A stretch of DNA of 21,655 nt from the NCBI GenBank assembly GCA_910579075.1, contig CAJTSV010000021.1, positions 1 to 21,655 on the forward strand, written 5' to 3'. A model generated the notes under the pieces. It had not been told where the DNA came from. It did not search any database and was given only the letters and a program-made list of their open reading frames with translations. Every line of letters begins with the position of its first letter. Positions within the stretch are counted from its first letter, which is position 1. The stretch is from an uncultured Eubacterium sp. (lineage in GTDB: Bacteria > Bacillota > Clostridia > Lachnospirales > Lachnospiraceae). Below, piece by piece: positions 14,793 to 21,655 of the stretch. Made by a program: the position numbers and the translations under genes.

Positions 14793-17087
14793 ATGATGAG
14801 AGCATTGTATTCGTCTGTAGCGGGCTTAAAAACCCATCAGACGAAAATGGACGTAATCGGCAACAATATTGCGAACGTAAATACCGTAGGATTTAAATCA
14901 TCCCGTACTACCTTCGCGACCATGATGTATCAGACAACATCCTTCGCATCCGGTGCAAATGCACAGACAGGCAAGGGCGGTGTCAATGCAAAGCAGATTG
15001 GTCTTGGAACAACCTTCGCATCCACGGCGATTGATATTGATACGGGCGGTTCATCCGAATCTACCGGAAAAGCTTTTGACTTAAAGCTTTCGGATAAGAA
15101 TTCTACGAGCTTTTATATTGTAAATACCGGAACAGAAAACGTATTCACGAGGGCAGGTGCTTTTTATGTAGACGGTGCCGGAAACCTCTGTATGGAATCT
15201 ACCGGTTATATGGTTATGGGCTGGCAGGTAGACGCAAACGGAAATATCCGTAAAGATACCGTGTCCCCGTTAAAAATCATGTCCACAGATAACCAGACTT
15301 CCCAGCCGGAATATACAACGAAGGGTGTCTGCACGGGTATTTTGGATGACAATACTTCAAATGTAAATTCCGATACCGGCTACCGGATGAACTTAAACTT
15401 CTTCGACAACCTCGGGTATTCCTATACGGCACAGTTTGCAGCCCAGAAAATGACGGCAGACGGCGAGTATGCGATTAACCTGATTGACATTAAAGACAGC
15501 AACGGAAAGTCCATTATTTCGGGCTCCGGCACAAGGCTGAGCGATTTGTTCGGCACGGATAATGCACAGGGAAGCAAGGTAAATATTACGGATAACTATA
15601 TTCTGGCAAGCGGCATGGCTGGCGCACTGCGCAGGATTGCAACGACTCCGAAGCCGGCTGTGGACGCCAGCGGAAATGCAATGGCAAATTCGGACACAAA
15701 AGAATACAATTTCCCGGCATCCGTCATTAACCAGTATATGTCTTATACGAATATTGCCGGGGATAAGTTTACAATGCCGGATGGTTATACAATCCGGTAT
15801 ACACTGACAAGGACAGGTACTGATACAGCGACGCCGGCGTCGTCCTATTCGATGGCACTTTATGATGCTGCCGGGAACCGCGTAGCCAGGCCGGAAACAG
15901 TCCTGCCAGCCGGATGGCTGAATCAAGTTACAGTTGATGCGGCAGGCAAAATTACTGCAACTCCGCTTGGTGATAATCCAGATACATCTGGAATGAATAA
16001 TGTTGAGCTTGTAAAAAGAGATACTGTATATCAGAAGCTGCAGGAATGGCTGGATGCCGGGGATTTTCAGAATAAGCTGGAAGGCAGTACCGATTCCCAG
16101 GAAATTTATAAGCTGAACAGCTCCCAGTTAAAAGAGCTGGCAAGCAAGTTTTCTCAGGTTATGGGTATTACAGCAGGAAACACGCCAACCACGGATGGCG
16201 TAAACCTGGAAGTCGTTATTACAAATCCGAACAGCTCGGCGCCGGAGTTTGAAATCAGGGCAGCGACTGGTTATACTGCGACAGCTCCTTGGGATAAGCT
16301 GACTGGAAATAATGCTGCCCTTCAGAATGCCACACAGCTGACCACGCTGCGGGATTACTTAGGCTTTGGCTACCTGCTTGCGGATGTAGATACGATTAAC
16401 AACCGGGATGTTTTCACAACCAAGCTTCCGCCGGATGTGGAATTCCGTTATTATGAAGGCGACGGCCATTATGAAATCTTAACGCCGGCAACGGATGGGT
16501 TTCTGGCAAAGTTTTCGACTTCTGACGGCAGCCTGACCTATATCGGACAGCAGGGCAGCACGACCCAGACACTGCGCCTGTCCAACTATAAAATGGAAGG
16601 AGATACCCCGAACCCATTTTCCGACATCCAGATTGACTTTTCTACGCTGCAGAACCTTGCCAACGGCGGTTCATCCACTGCGGCTATGTCAAACGGCAAT
16701 AGAGGCGAAGGCGATGGAAAAATGGTCGGTACCTTAATCGGATTGTCCGTTGACCAGGGCGGCAGGGTTTTCGGCAGCTACAGCAACGGCAATACGACCT
16801 GTCTCGGACAGATTGCCGTAGCAAGGTTTGGAAACGCTTCCGGCTTGGAGAGCATCGGTGATAACTGCTACCGTACTACCATGAACTCCGGGCAGTTTGA
16901 CGGCATCGGCGTGGAAATGGATTCCGATGGTTCCACGATGGACAGCGGTACACTGGAAATGTCCAATGTAGACCTGGCAACCGAGTTTACGCAGATGATT
17001 ACGACACAGCGTGGTTATCAGGCAAACTCCAGAGTCATTTCTACATCGGACAGTATTCTGGAAGAATTAGTAAACCTTAAGAGATAA
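14793..17087 (+). CDS. flgE: Flagellar hook protein FlgE (large form)
   Basis: The 764-residue product polymerises into the hook. The conserved N-terminal axial motif is GLKTHQTKMDVIGNNIANVN then TVGFKSSRTTF (residues 11-41), and the C-terminal one is LEMSNVDLATEFTQMITTQR then GYQANSRVISTSDSILEELV. Both form the coiled D0/D1 core. The length is well above the roughly 400 residues of enterobacterial FlgE. The extra sequence lies between about residues 180 and 640 and should form added surface-exposed outer domains, as in other long hooks. The part at about residues 370-505 (15900-16310) looks more AT-rich than its flanks. ATG 14793 (or 14796) follows AGGAGGT (14778-14784). The call is secure; the domain count is inference. 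Confidence 0.95.
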   Translation: MMRALYSSVAGLKTHQTKMDVIGNNIANVNTVGFKSSRTTFATMMYQTTSFASGANAQTGKGGVNAKQIGLGTTFASTAIDIDTGGSSESTGKAFDLKLSDKNSTSFYIVNTGTENVFTRAGAFYVDGAGNLCMESTGYMVMGWQVDANGNIRKDTVSPLKIMSTDNQTSQPEYTTKGVCTGILDDNTSNVNSDTGYRMNLNFFDNLGYSYTAQFAAQKMTADGEYAINLIDIKDSNGKSIISGSGTRLSDLFGTDNAQGSKVNITDNYILASGMAGALRRIATTPKPAVDASGNAMANSDTKEYNFPASVINQYMSYTNIAGDKFTMPDGYTIRYTLTRTGTDTATPASSYSMALYDAAGNRVARPETVLPAGWLNQVTVDAAGKITATPLGDNPDTSGMNNVELVKRDTVYQKLQEWLDAGDFQNKLEGSTDSQEIYKLNSSQLKELASKFSQVMGITAGNTPTTDGVNLEVVITNPNSSAPEFEIRAATGYTATAPWDKLTGNNAALQNATQLTTLRDYLGFGYLLADVDTINNRDVFTTKLPPDVEFRYYEGDGHYEILTPATDGFLAKFSTSDGSLTYIGQQGSTTQTLRLSNYKMEGDTPNPFSDIQIDFSTLQNLANGGSSTAAMSNGNRGEGDGKMVGTLIGLSVDQGGRVFGSYSNGNTTCLGQIAVARFGNASGLESIGDNCYRTTMNSGQFDGIGVEMDSDGSTMDSGTLEMSNVDLATEFTQMITTQRGYQANSRVISTSDSILEELVNLKR

Positions 17088-17116
17088 TCATTTGTCCTGA
17101 ATAAAGAAGCGATAGC

Positions 17117-17193
17117 CTGAGCGCTGCCAGAATGATATGTTCTTATGGATTGCTGCATAATCTGCGGCATCCATAAGAACGGCAGCGTTTCAG
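17117..17193 (+). other. Large stem-loop in the flgE-flbD gap
   Basis: GTTCTTATGGAT (17139-17150) pairs perfectly with ATCCATAAGAAC (17169-17180). Inside it, after a bulged T, GCTGCA (17152-17157) pairs with TGCGGC (17163-17168, one G-U), leaving a 5-nt loop. Outside it, CGCTGCC (17122-17128) pairs with GGCAGCG (17181-17187), and CTGA (17117-17120) with TCAG (17190-17193). No T-tract follows, so this is not an ordinary terminator. Likely an RNA element separating flgE from the stator genes. Confidence 0.7.
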
Positions 17194-17220
17194 ACTGTTT
17201 CTGTCTGACATTATGCAGCA
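17151..17220 (+). promoter_or_regulatory. Putative alternative pairing controlling flbD
   Basis: TGCTGCATAAT (17151-17161, inside the upstream stem-loop) is perfectly complementary to ATTATGCAGCA (17210-17220), which ends 3 nt before the GGGGGA ribosome site of flbD (17224-17229). This pairing and the apical stem of the upstream hairpin exclude each other. A small hairpin, TCAGAC/GTCTGA (17190-17195 and 17203-17208), lies between. The arrangement resembles a switchable leader, but no ligand or regulator is implied by the sequence. Confidence 0.45.
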
Positions 17221-17234
17221 TGCGGGGGAAAATC

Positions 17235-17471
17235 ATGATTGAAGTAACAAGACTGAACGAAACAAAGCTATTGATTAATTCAGACCAGATAGAATTCGTA
17301 GAAGAAACACCGGACACAGTCATTTCTTTTTTATCCGGCAAAAAAATTATTGTAAAAGAAAGTAGACAAGAGATACAAAATCTAGTAATATTATATAAGA
17401 GAAAAATATTGAGTGATTGTTTAACATTTCATCCGTCTCCTGCAGTACACCAGCAGGAAAACCGGGATTAA
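17235..17471 (+). CDS. flbD: FlbD/SwrD family flagellar protein
   Basis: The 78-residue protein matches the small FlbD family (SwrD in Bacillus subtilis, where it supports full flagellar torque). The core MIEVTRLNETKLLINSDQIE, FVEETPDTVISFLSGKKIIV and KESRQEIQNLVILYKRKIL (residues 1-59) matches SwrD in pattern: IxVTRLN, I-x-x-PDT-x-I and GKK-x-V-KES. The last 19 residues are unlike the family and are encoded in a stretch with signs of duplication or insertion (see the repeats at 17391-17540). ATG 17235 follows GGGGGAA. An upstream in-frame start at 17145 would run through the stem-loop region and is rejected. The gene is AT-rich relative to its neighbours. Position before motA supports a stator-related role. 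Confidence 0.88.
   Translation: MIEVTRLNETKLLINSDQIEFVEETPDTVISFLSGKKIIVKESRQEIQNLVILYKRKILSDCLTFHPSPAVHQQENRD
17391..17411 (+). repeat. Direct repeat, copy 1, in the flbD 3' end
   Basis: TTATATAAGAGAAAAA and the bases after it (encoding LYKRK-IL of FlbD) recur at 17517-17540 with one transition in the first 16 bases. The two copies are exactly 126 bp apart, so they are in the same frame. Confidence 0.6.
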
Positions 17472-17524
17472 GGACGCGTGATACAGAAAATGGCAGCTGT
17501 CCGGTACATAGAAATGTTATACAA
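17417..17524. repeat. Inverted repeat around the flbD tail
   Basis: TTGTTTAACATTTC (17417-17430) and GAAATGTTATACAA (17511-17524) are complementary at 13 of 14 positions. Between them lies a second hairpin, TCCTGC/GCAGGA (17438-17443 and 17453-17458) with a 9-nt loop. The right arm overlaps direct repeat copy 2. It could be the ends of a small inserted element or an RNA fold in the flbD-motA junction. Confidence 0.5.
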
Positions 17525-17540
17525 GAGAAAAAATTATTGG
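17517..17540 (+). repeat. Direct repeat, copy 2, before motA
   Basis: TTATACAAGAGAAAAA followed by ATTATTGG would encode LYKRKNYW in the flbD frame, ending at TAG 17541-17543 against the motA start. It looks like a second, diverged end of flbD. The upstream GATACA-(G)AAAAT also recurs (17372-17380 and 17480-17490). Confidence 0.55.
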
Positions 17541-17552
17541 TAGGTGAAAAAA

Positions 17553-18365
17553 GTGGACATAGCAACATTATTAGGCTTGATAATTGGTGTAGCCATGATG
17601 GTATTTGGTATCTCATTCGAAACAGCCACCATGAGCTTCAATTTCGGGGTCATTGGAGATTCCTTCATTGACGTTCCTTCAGTCATTATTACAATCGGTG
17701 GTTCCCTTTGCGGTGTACTGGCATGTAACAAAATTTCAGACACAGTCAATTCCTTCAAAGCATTTTCCCTGACGTTGAAAAATCCAGCGGCGGATGCAGC
17801 AGAGGCTATCCGCAATATTATTAACTTGTCGAACATTGCCAGAAAGGAAGGCCTGCTGGCACTGGAAGAAGCGGCAAACGGCATTGAGGACGAATTTTTG
17901 AAAAAGGGCATTATGCTTGTCGTCGACGGTACAGACCCGGAGCTGGTACGCGGAATTCTGGAAACGGACTTATCCTGTATCGAAACCAGGCATAAAACCG
18001 TTATCAGCTTTTATGAAAAGTGGGGTGCGTTAGGTCCTGCATGGGGCATGATTGGTACGCTGATTGGTCTTGTTAAGATGTTGAAGAACTTGACGGATTC
18101 TTCCACCATCGGGCCGAACATGGCGGTTGCCCTGTTAACGACGCTGTATGGTTCCATTATTGCGAACTGGCTCTGTGATCCGACAGCATCCAAGCTGAAA
18201 GTAAACAATGACCTTGAAATGATGGTAAAGGAAATTACAGTCGAAGGGCTGCTTTCGATTCAGGCAGGCGAGAACCCGCGTGTTATTGAAGAAAAGCTGA
18301 AATCCTTCTTAGCTCCGGCTGTCCGTGAAGGATTAAGCGGCGGCCCAGGCGGCGGAGGTGAATAA
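17553..18365 (+). CDS. motA: Flagellar motor stator protein MotA
   Basis: The 270-residue membrane protein forms the ion-conducting stator with MotB. Four membrane segments are expected: about residues 2-22 (DIATLLGLIIGVAMMVFGIS), 35-55, then TM3 and TM4 near GALGPAWGMIGTLIGLVKM and MAVALLTTLYGSIIANW. These contain the conserved Pro of TM3 and the TLYG motif. The large cytoplasmic loop between TM2 and TM3 would contact FliG. GTG 17553 was chosen because AGGTGA (17542-17547) lies about 6 nt before it; GTG 17544 (3 residues longer, MKKV) is also possible. The C-terminus is Gly-rich (GGPGGGGE), and its codons form the motB ribosome site. Confidence 0.96.
   Translation: MDIATLLGLIIGVAMMVFGISFETATMSFNFGVIGDSFIDVPSVIITIGGSLCGVLACNKISDTVNSFKAFSLTLKNPAADAAEAIRNIINLSNIARKEGLLALEEAANGIEDEFLKKGIMLVVDGTDPELVRGILETDLSCIETRHKTVISFYEKWGALGPAWGMIGTLIGLVKMLKNLTDSSTIGPNMAVALLTTLYGSIIANWLCDPTASKLKVNNDLEMMVKEITVEGLLSIQAGENPRVIEEKLKSFLAPAVREGLSGGPGGGGE
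18354..18361 (+). promoter_or_regulatory. Ribosome binding site of motB inside motA
   Basis: GGAGGTGA within the last codons of motA lies 6 nt before the motB ATG (18368), and the motA stop lies between them. This predicts coupled translation and balanced MotA and MotB supply. Confidence 0.7.
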
Positions 18366-18367
18366 TT

Positions 18368-19339
18368 ATGGCCAGGAAGAAACAGGAAGAAGCGCCGAAG
18401 GGCGCGCCGGGGTGGATGGCCACGTTTAGTGACCTGATGAACCTTCTGTTATGTTTTTTCGTGCTTTTGTTTTCGATGTCATCGGTGGATGAAGCGAAGT
18501 TCGAAGCACTTGTAGCCTCTCTCCAGAGCCAGTACAGTATTTTAAAGGGCGGCGGTGCTTCCGTAGGTGAAGGCAAGATGGTGTCTGCCGGGATTAATTC
18601 GATGCAGAAATACGACGTATACTTTAATCCAAAGGCGACTTCCAGCGGAGACGGAAAATCGGATGCAGAGGAAGACAATATTTTAAAGACCATGGCAGAT
18701 AACGACGGCCAGAACTCCAACCCGGAAATGGGCATTGATGTGAAAGAAGGGCAGGAGGACGGCCTGGAAGCAGAAAGAGACCAGGGCGAAAATTTTGTGG
18801 CAGGCACGGATGATAATGAGATTACGCAGCAGAAAGCGAAGGATGTTATGGAAGAAGCCCAGCTTCAGGAATCCGAGCAGATGGCAGACCGGGCGGAACG
18901 CCTGCTTGCAAAATACGGCATTCAGGATAAGGTCATGGTGGATTTTAACGGGCAGTATGTGTCCATGACGTTAAACGGTGCCATGCTGTTTGAGACCGGT
19001 TCTGCGGAACTGACACAGGAAGCCGTGCTGCTTGTCAATAAAATCGGAAAGGTACTGCAAAGATATAACAATCATACAATAGAAATCGAAGGGCATACGG
19101 ACAATGTGCCGGTACACAATGCCCGGTTTGCGGATAATAATGTATTGTCCATGTACCGTGCATTATCGGTGGCAGACCATCTGCGGGCAGAGACCAGCCT
19201 GGATCCGGCCAGCATCAAGTCGTCCGGGCGGGGCGATTATATCCCGGTAGCTGACAATGGCACGCCGGAAGGGCGCGCGCAGAACCGCAGGGTTGAAATT
19301 AAAATATTTAATTCATATAATTCGGATAATAAAAAATAA
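18368..19339 (+). CDS. motB: Flagellar motor stator protein MotB (OmpA-like)
   Basis: The 323-residue protein anchors the stator to peptidoglycan. A short basic N-terminus precedes a single transmembrane helix (about residues 20-39, FSDLMNLLLCFFVLLFSMS) that starts with the ion-binding aspartate D22. A plug/linker rich in Asp, Glu, Gly and Gln follows (about 75-170). The C-terminal OmpA-like peptidoglycan-binding domain (about 190-320) has FETGSAELTQEA, EIEGHTDNVPVHNARFADNN and the closing NRRVEIKIF. Which ion is used (proton or sodium) cannot be decided safely from sequence alone. The gene starts 2 nt after the motA stop. Length is a little longer than in Bacillus (about 260) owing to the linker. 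Confidence 0.96.
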   Translation: MARKKQEEAPKGAPGWMATFSDLMNLLLCFFVLLFSMSSVDEAKFEALVASLQSQYSILKGGGASVGEGKMVSAGINSMQKYDVYFNPKATSSGDGKSDAEEDNILKTMADNDGQNSNPEMGIDVKEGQEDGLEAERDQGENFVAGTDDNEITQQKAKDVMEEAQLQESEQMADRAERLLAKYGIQDKVMVDFNGQYVSMTLNGAMLFETGSAELTQEAVLLVNKIGKVLQRYNNHTIEIEGHTDNVPVHNARFADNNVLSMYRALSVADHLRAETSLDPASIKSSGRGDYIPVADNGTPEGRAQNRRVEIKIFNSYNSDNKK

Positions 19340-19355
19340 AGGATGGGTGGGACAG

Positions 19356-19880
19356 ATGAAAAAGAATTTAATGACTGTACTGATTATGGCACTTGTATTT
19401 GTAAATGTAGTGCTTTCCGCAGTCATCATGATTACACTGGTGCCGGCTGCGAAGAAAACAAATGAGCTCGTTGCAACCGTGTGCAGTGCAGTGGAGCTGG
19501 AATTAAAAAGCGGCAAGACTTATAATGTCAGCACAATTCCAATCGAGCAGACCGAGCTTGTGAACCTGACCGGGGAAGATCCAATGACTTTTACGCTCCG
19601 GGACGGCGATGACGGCAAGTCACATTATGTGGTGGCTACCGTATCGGTAACGCTGAATAAAGAAGACAGCGATTATGCAGAAAAGCAGCCGTTAATTGCC
19701 GACAGGGTTGACCTGTTAAAAGAAATTGTTTCCAATACATTCCTGCGCTACTCACTGTCAGATATTAAATCTGACGCCGGACAGAAGGAAATCCGTGATG
19801 AGATGTTAGGACAGATGCAGGAACTGTTTGATTCTGAGTTTATGGTTGCTGTGAATTTATCAGCCGTGAATTACCAGTAA
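19356..19880 (+). CDS. fliL: Flagellar basal body-associated protein FliL
   Basis: The 174-residue single-pass membrane protein supports stator function near MotA and MotB. One N-terminal transmembrane helix (about residues 5-28, LMTVLIMALVFVNVVLSAVI) follows a KK-containing start. The outer domain matches FliL loosely: TFTLRDGDDGKSHYVVATVS, VTLNKEDSDYAE, DLLKEIVSNTFLRYSLSDI and a closing VAVNLSAVNYQ. ATG 19356 is preceded by GGATGGGTGGG (19341-19351 region). An upstream start at 19257 would overlap motB by 83 bp and has no family support. The 16-bp gap from motB and the position before fliM match the conserved order. Confidence 0.9.
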   Translation: MKKNLMTVLIMALVFVNVVLSAVIMITLVPAAKKTNELVATVCSAVELELKSGKTYNVSTIPIEQTELVNLTGEDPMTFTLRDGDDGKSHYVVATVSVTLNKEDSDYAEKQPLIADRVDLLKEIVSNTFLRYSLSDIKSDAGQKEIRDEMLGQMQELFDSEFMVAVNLSAVNYQ

Positions 19881-19941
19881 ATCATGTGTGATAAACAAAA
19901 TCAGCTATTGTTAGAAAAACAAATGACGGGTGGTGAGATTC

Positions 19942-20919
19942 ATGGCTGATGTTCTGTCTCAAAGCGAGATAGATAATCTGCTGAAGGCCTTAAGCAGCGG
20001 CGAGGTTGACGTAGATGAAATGAAAGACGTAGAAGAAAAGCCGGTCAAAAATTATGATTTCGCAAGGCCTTCTAAATTTTCCAAGGAACATCTCAGGACG
20101 CTGGAAATTATTTTTGAACATTACGGCAGGCTGCTTTCTACGAATCTTCCGGTATATCTGAGAAAAAATATACAGGTGGAAGTGGTCAATTCCGAAGCGG
20201 TTACCTATTCGGAGTTTGCGAACTCGCTCTCAAATCCAATGCTGTTAGGCGTGATTAACTTTGCACCGTTAAAGGGCAATATCCTTCTGGAAATGGCGAC
20301 CAATATCGGCTATGCCATGGTAGACAGGATGCTCGGGGGCATGGGAGAGCCTTTGGCAAAGACAAGGGAGTTTTCAGAAATCGAGCTGCTGATTATTGAG
20401 CGGCTGCTGACCGTATGTGTCAACCTGTTAAGGGAGCCGTGGAAAAATGTCGTGCAGCTGAATCCGCGCCTGGAGCGGATAGAGACGAATTCGCAGTTTG
20501 CGCAGATTATTTCGCCAAGTGAAATGATTGCGATTATTACGATTAATATCAAAATCGGTGATGTAGAGGGCCTTATGAATGTATGCCTTCCTTATATTAC
20601 ACTGGATGTTGTCATGGATAAGCTGAATACAAAGTTCTGGTATTCCAGCCAGCAGGAAAAAGAAGAAATTTCTTACAGCAATATGGTGGAAAGCCTGCTG
20701 GAAAAAGCGCCGATACCTGTCAAGGCTGTATTGGGCCACAGTGCATTCTCTATCAGTGATTTTGCAAGGATTCAGCCTGGTGATATTATCCGGCTGGACA
20801 CAAAGGTGGAAGATGAACTGGAGATTTATGTCGGGAGCATTAAAAAGTTCACAGCCCTGCCCGGGGTATCGGGTGATGATTATGCAGTCAGGATAACATC
20901 AATTATTAGAGAGGAATAG
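19942..20919 (+). CDS. fliM: Flagellar motor switch protein FliM
   Basis: The 325-residue switch protein forms the middle of the C ring, binds phosphorylated CheY and sets rotation direction. The N-terminal CheY-P docking peptide is VLSQSEIDNLLKAL (residues 4-17). A linker then leads to the CheC-like middle domain (about 45-235: FSKEHLRTLEIIFEHYGRLL, MLGGMGEP, WKNVVQLNPRLERIETNSQF). The C-terminal SpoA/FliN-like domain (about 250-325) has ISDFARIQPGDIIRLDTKVE. ATG 19942 was chosen over GTG 19930 because GGGTGGTGA (19928-19936) precedes it and MADVLSQ is the family start. fliY follows after 8 bp. Confidence 0.97.
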   Translation: MADVLSQSEIDNLLKALSSGEVDVDEMKDVEEKPVKNYDFARPSKFSKEHLRTLEIIFEHYGRLLSTNLPVYLRKNIQVEVVNSEAVTYSEFANSLSNPMLLGVINFAPLKGNILLEMATNIGYAMVDRMLGGMGEPLAKTREFSEIELLIIERLLTVCVNLLREPWKNVVQLNPRLERIETNSQFAQIISPSEMIAIITINIKIGDVEGLMNVCLPYITLDVVMDKLNTKFWYSSQQEKEEISYSNMVESLLEKAPIPVKAVLGHSAFSISDFARIQPGDIIRLDTKVEDELEIYVGSIKKFTALPGVSGDDYAVRITSIIREE

Positions 20920-20927
20920 GGAATATT

Positions 20928-21655
20928 ATGGATGGAGTATTGTCACAGGAAGAAATAACAGCCCTTCTTCAAAATGGCGCGGATTCGTCAGGCGGCGCTT
21001 CCGCAGCTTCGTCGGGTGCCTCCTCGGATGAGGTGACTGCTGACGAGCGCGACACCATTGGGGAAATTGCCAATATCAGCATGGGCACGGCGGCAACAAC
21101 GCTGTTTTCACTGGTCAACCATAAGGTAGATATTTCAACCCCGGTTGTAGCTATGGCTACCTGGGATGATATTGTAAGCCAGTATGAGCGTCCGTGCGTG
21201 TTTATCCGGATTGCATATACAGTCGGGCTGGACGGCAGCAATCTTCTGGTATTAAAAGAACAGGACGTAAAAGTCATTACGGACCTGATGATGGGCGGAG
21301 ATGGAACGAATATCGATGTGGAGCTGGGCGAGATGCATTTAAGTGCCATCAGCGAGGCAATGAACCAGATGATGGGGTCTGCTGCAACATCACTTTCTTC
21401 GATGCTGGATAAAACGATTGATATCAGCCCGCCGGAAGCGAATCTGATTGATATGACAGACAGCCTGGATGAACGGGAAATAGACGAGTTCTTAACCGGG
21501 AATTTTGTCCGTATTTCTTTTAAAATGGAAATCGGGGATTTGGTAGACAGTACGATTATGCAGCTGTACCCGATTTCTTTTGCAAAAGAGATGTGCGAGA
21601 GCATTACGAAAAATATGACAAAAGACATGCAGGAGACTCCTGCACCGGCCGCACA
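20928..21655 (+). CDS. fliY: Flagellar switch phosphatase FliY, N-terminal part (runs off the right edge)
   Basis: The frame is open from ATG 20928 to the window end, giving 242 residues. The N-terminus VLSQEEITALLQNG resembles the CheY-P docking peptide of FliM. A Ser/Ala/Gly-rich linker follows (18-35). The CheC-like phosphatase domain has both active-site motifs with the pattern D/S-x3-E-x2-N: D42, E46 and N49, and S139, E143 and N146. This makes FliY a CheY-P phosphatase within the C ring rather than a plain FliN. The C-terminal SpoA/FliN domain is expected beyond the edge. The ribosome site AGGGA (20918-20922) overlaps the fliM stop. cheY and fliP-type genes would be expected next by synteny but are not seen. 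Confidence 0.95.
   Translation, partial: MDGVLSQEEITALLQNGADSSGGASAASSGASSDEVTADERDTIGEIANISMGTAATTLFSLVNHKVDISTPVVAMATWDDIVSQYERPCVFIRIAYTVGLDGSNLLVLKEQDVKVITDLMMGGDGTNIDVELGEMHLSAISEAMNQMMGSAATSLSSMLDKTIDISPPEANLIDMTDSLDEREIDEFLTGNFVRISFKMEIGDLVDSTIMQLYPISFAKEMCESITKNMTKDMQETPAPAA

Noticed and set aside
17190..17208. Hairpin TCAGAC/GTCTGA as a terminator before flbD
   Set aside because: The stem is only 6 bp and is followed by CATTATGC, not a T-tract.
17478..17543. Short in-frame segment after the flbD stop, ending LYKRKNYW
   Set aside because: Not called as a gene; it has no suitable start and is better explained as the leftover or duplicated flbD end.
20705..20720. GCCGATAC inside fliM as a sigma-D (-10) element
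   Set aside because: No TAAA -35 element at the right distance, and it lies inside coding sequence.

Overview
The window looks like the chromosome of a motile, Gram-positive gut-type Firmicute, most likely a Lachnospiraceae member (Roseburia/Agathobacter-like). This is inferred from the gene order, from CodY and FliY, from strong AGGAGG ribosome binding sites and from mid-range GC. It was not checked by a database search. All genes I can support are on the + strand.

Layout. Positions 1-362 hold the end of dprA, followed by topA (384-2483). A 277-bp non-coding spacer (2484-2760) then carries a probable terminator, a long hairpin and a promoter with a CodY-box-like dyad, and codY follows (2761-3546). 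A sigma-A-type promoter at 3594-3621 starts a flagellar operon of 18 visible genes: flgB, flgC, fliE, fliF, fliG, fliH, fliI, fliJ, a YlxF/MotE-like gene, fliK, flgD, a TIGR02530-type flagellar operon gene, flgE, flbD (swrD), motA, motB, fliL, fliM and the start of fliY, which runs off the right edge. No internal terminator with a T-tract was seen after 3546. No RNA genes, CRISPR arrays or transposase genes were found.

How the genes work together. FlgB, FlgC and FliE form the proximal rod and its junction to the FliF MS ring. FliG, FliM and FliY form the rotor and switch. FliH, FliI and FliJ are the export ATPase complex. FliK, FlgD and FlgE measure, cap and build the hook. MotA, MotB and FliL (with FlbD and the MotE-like protein) supply the stator. 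CodY, the nutrient-sensing repressor, lies directly upstream. The order matches the Bacillus subtilis fla/che region from dprA to fliY, except that trmFO, codV/xerC, clpQ and clpY are absent between topA and codY, and motAB lies inside the operon.

Most noteworthy: (i) the 147-nt flgE-flbD gap contains a large stem-loop whose apical arm can pair perfectly over 11 nt with a second site just before the flbD ribosome binding site, like a switchable leader; (ii) FlgD carries a roughly 195-residue C-terminal extension with two repeated helical modules; (iii) the flbD 3' end is partly duplicated over a 126-bp period; (iv) the codY promoter has a CodY-box-like dyad; (v) a long near-perfect hairpin lies between topA and codY.
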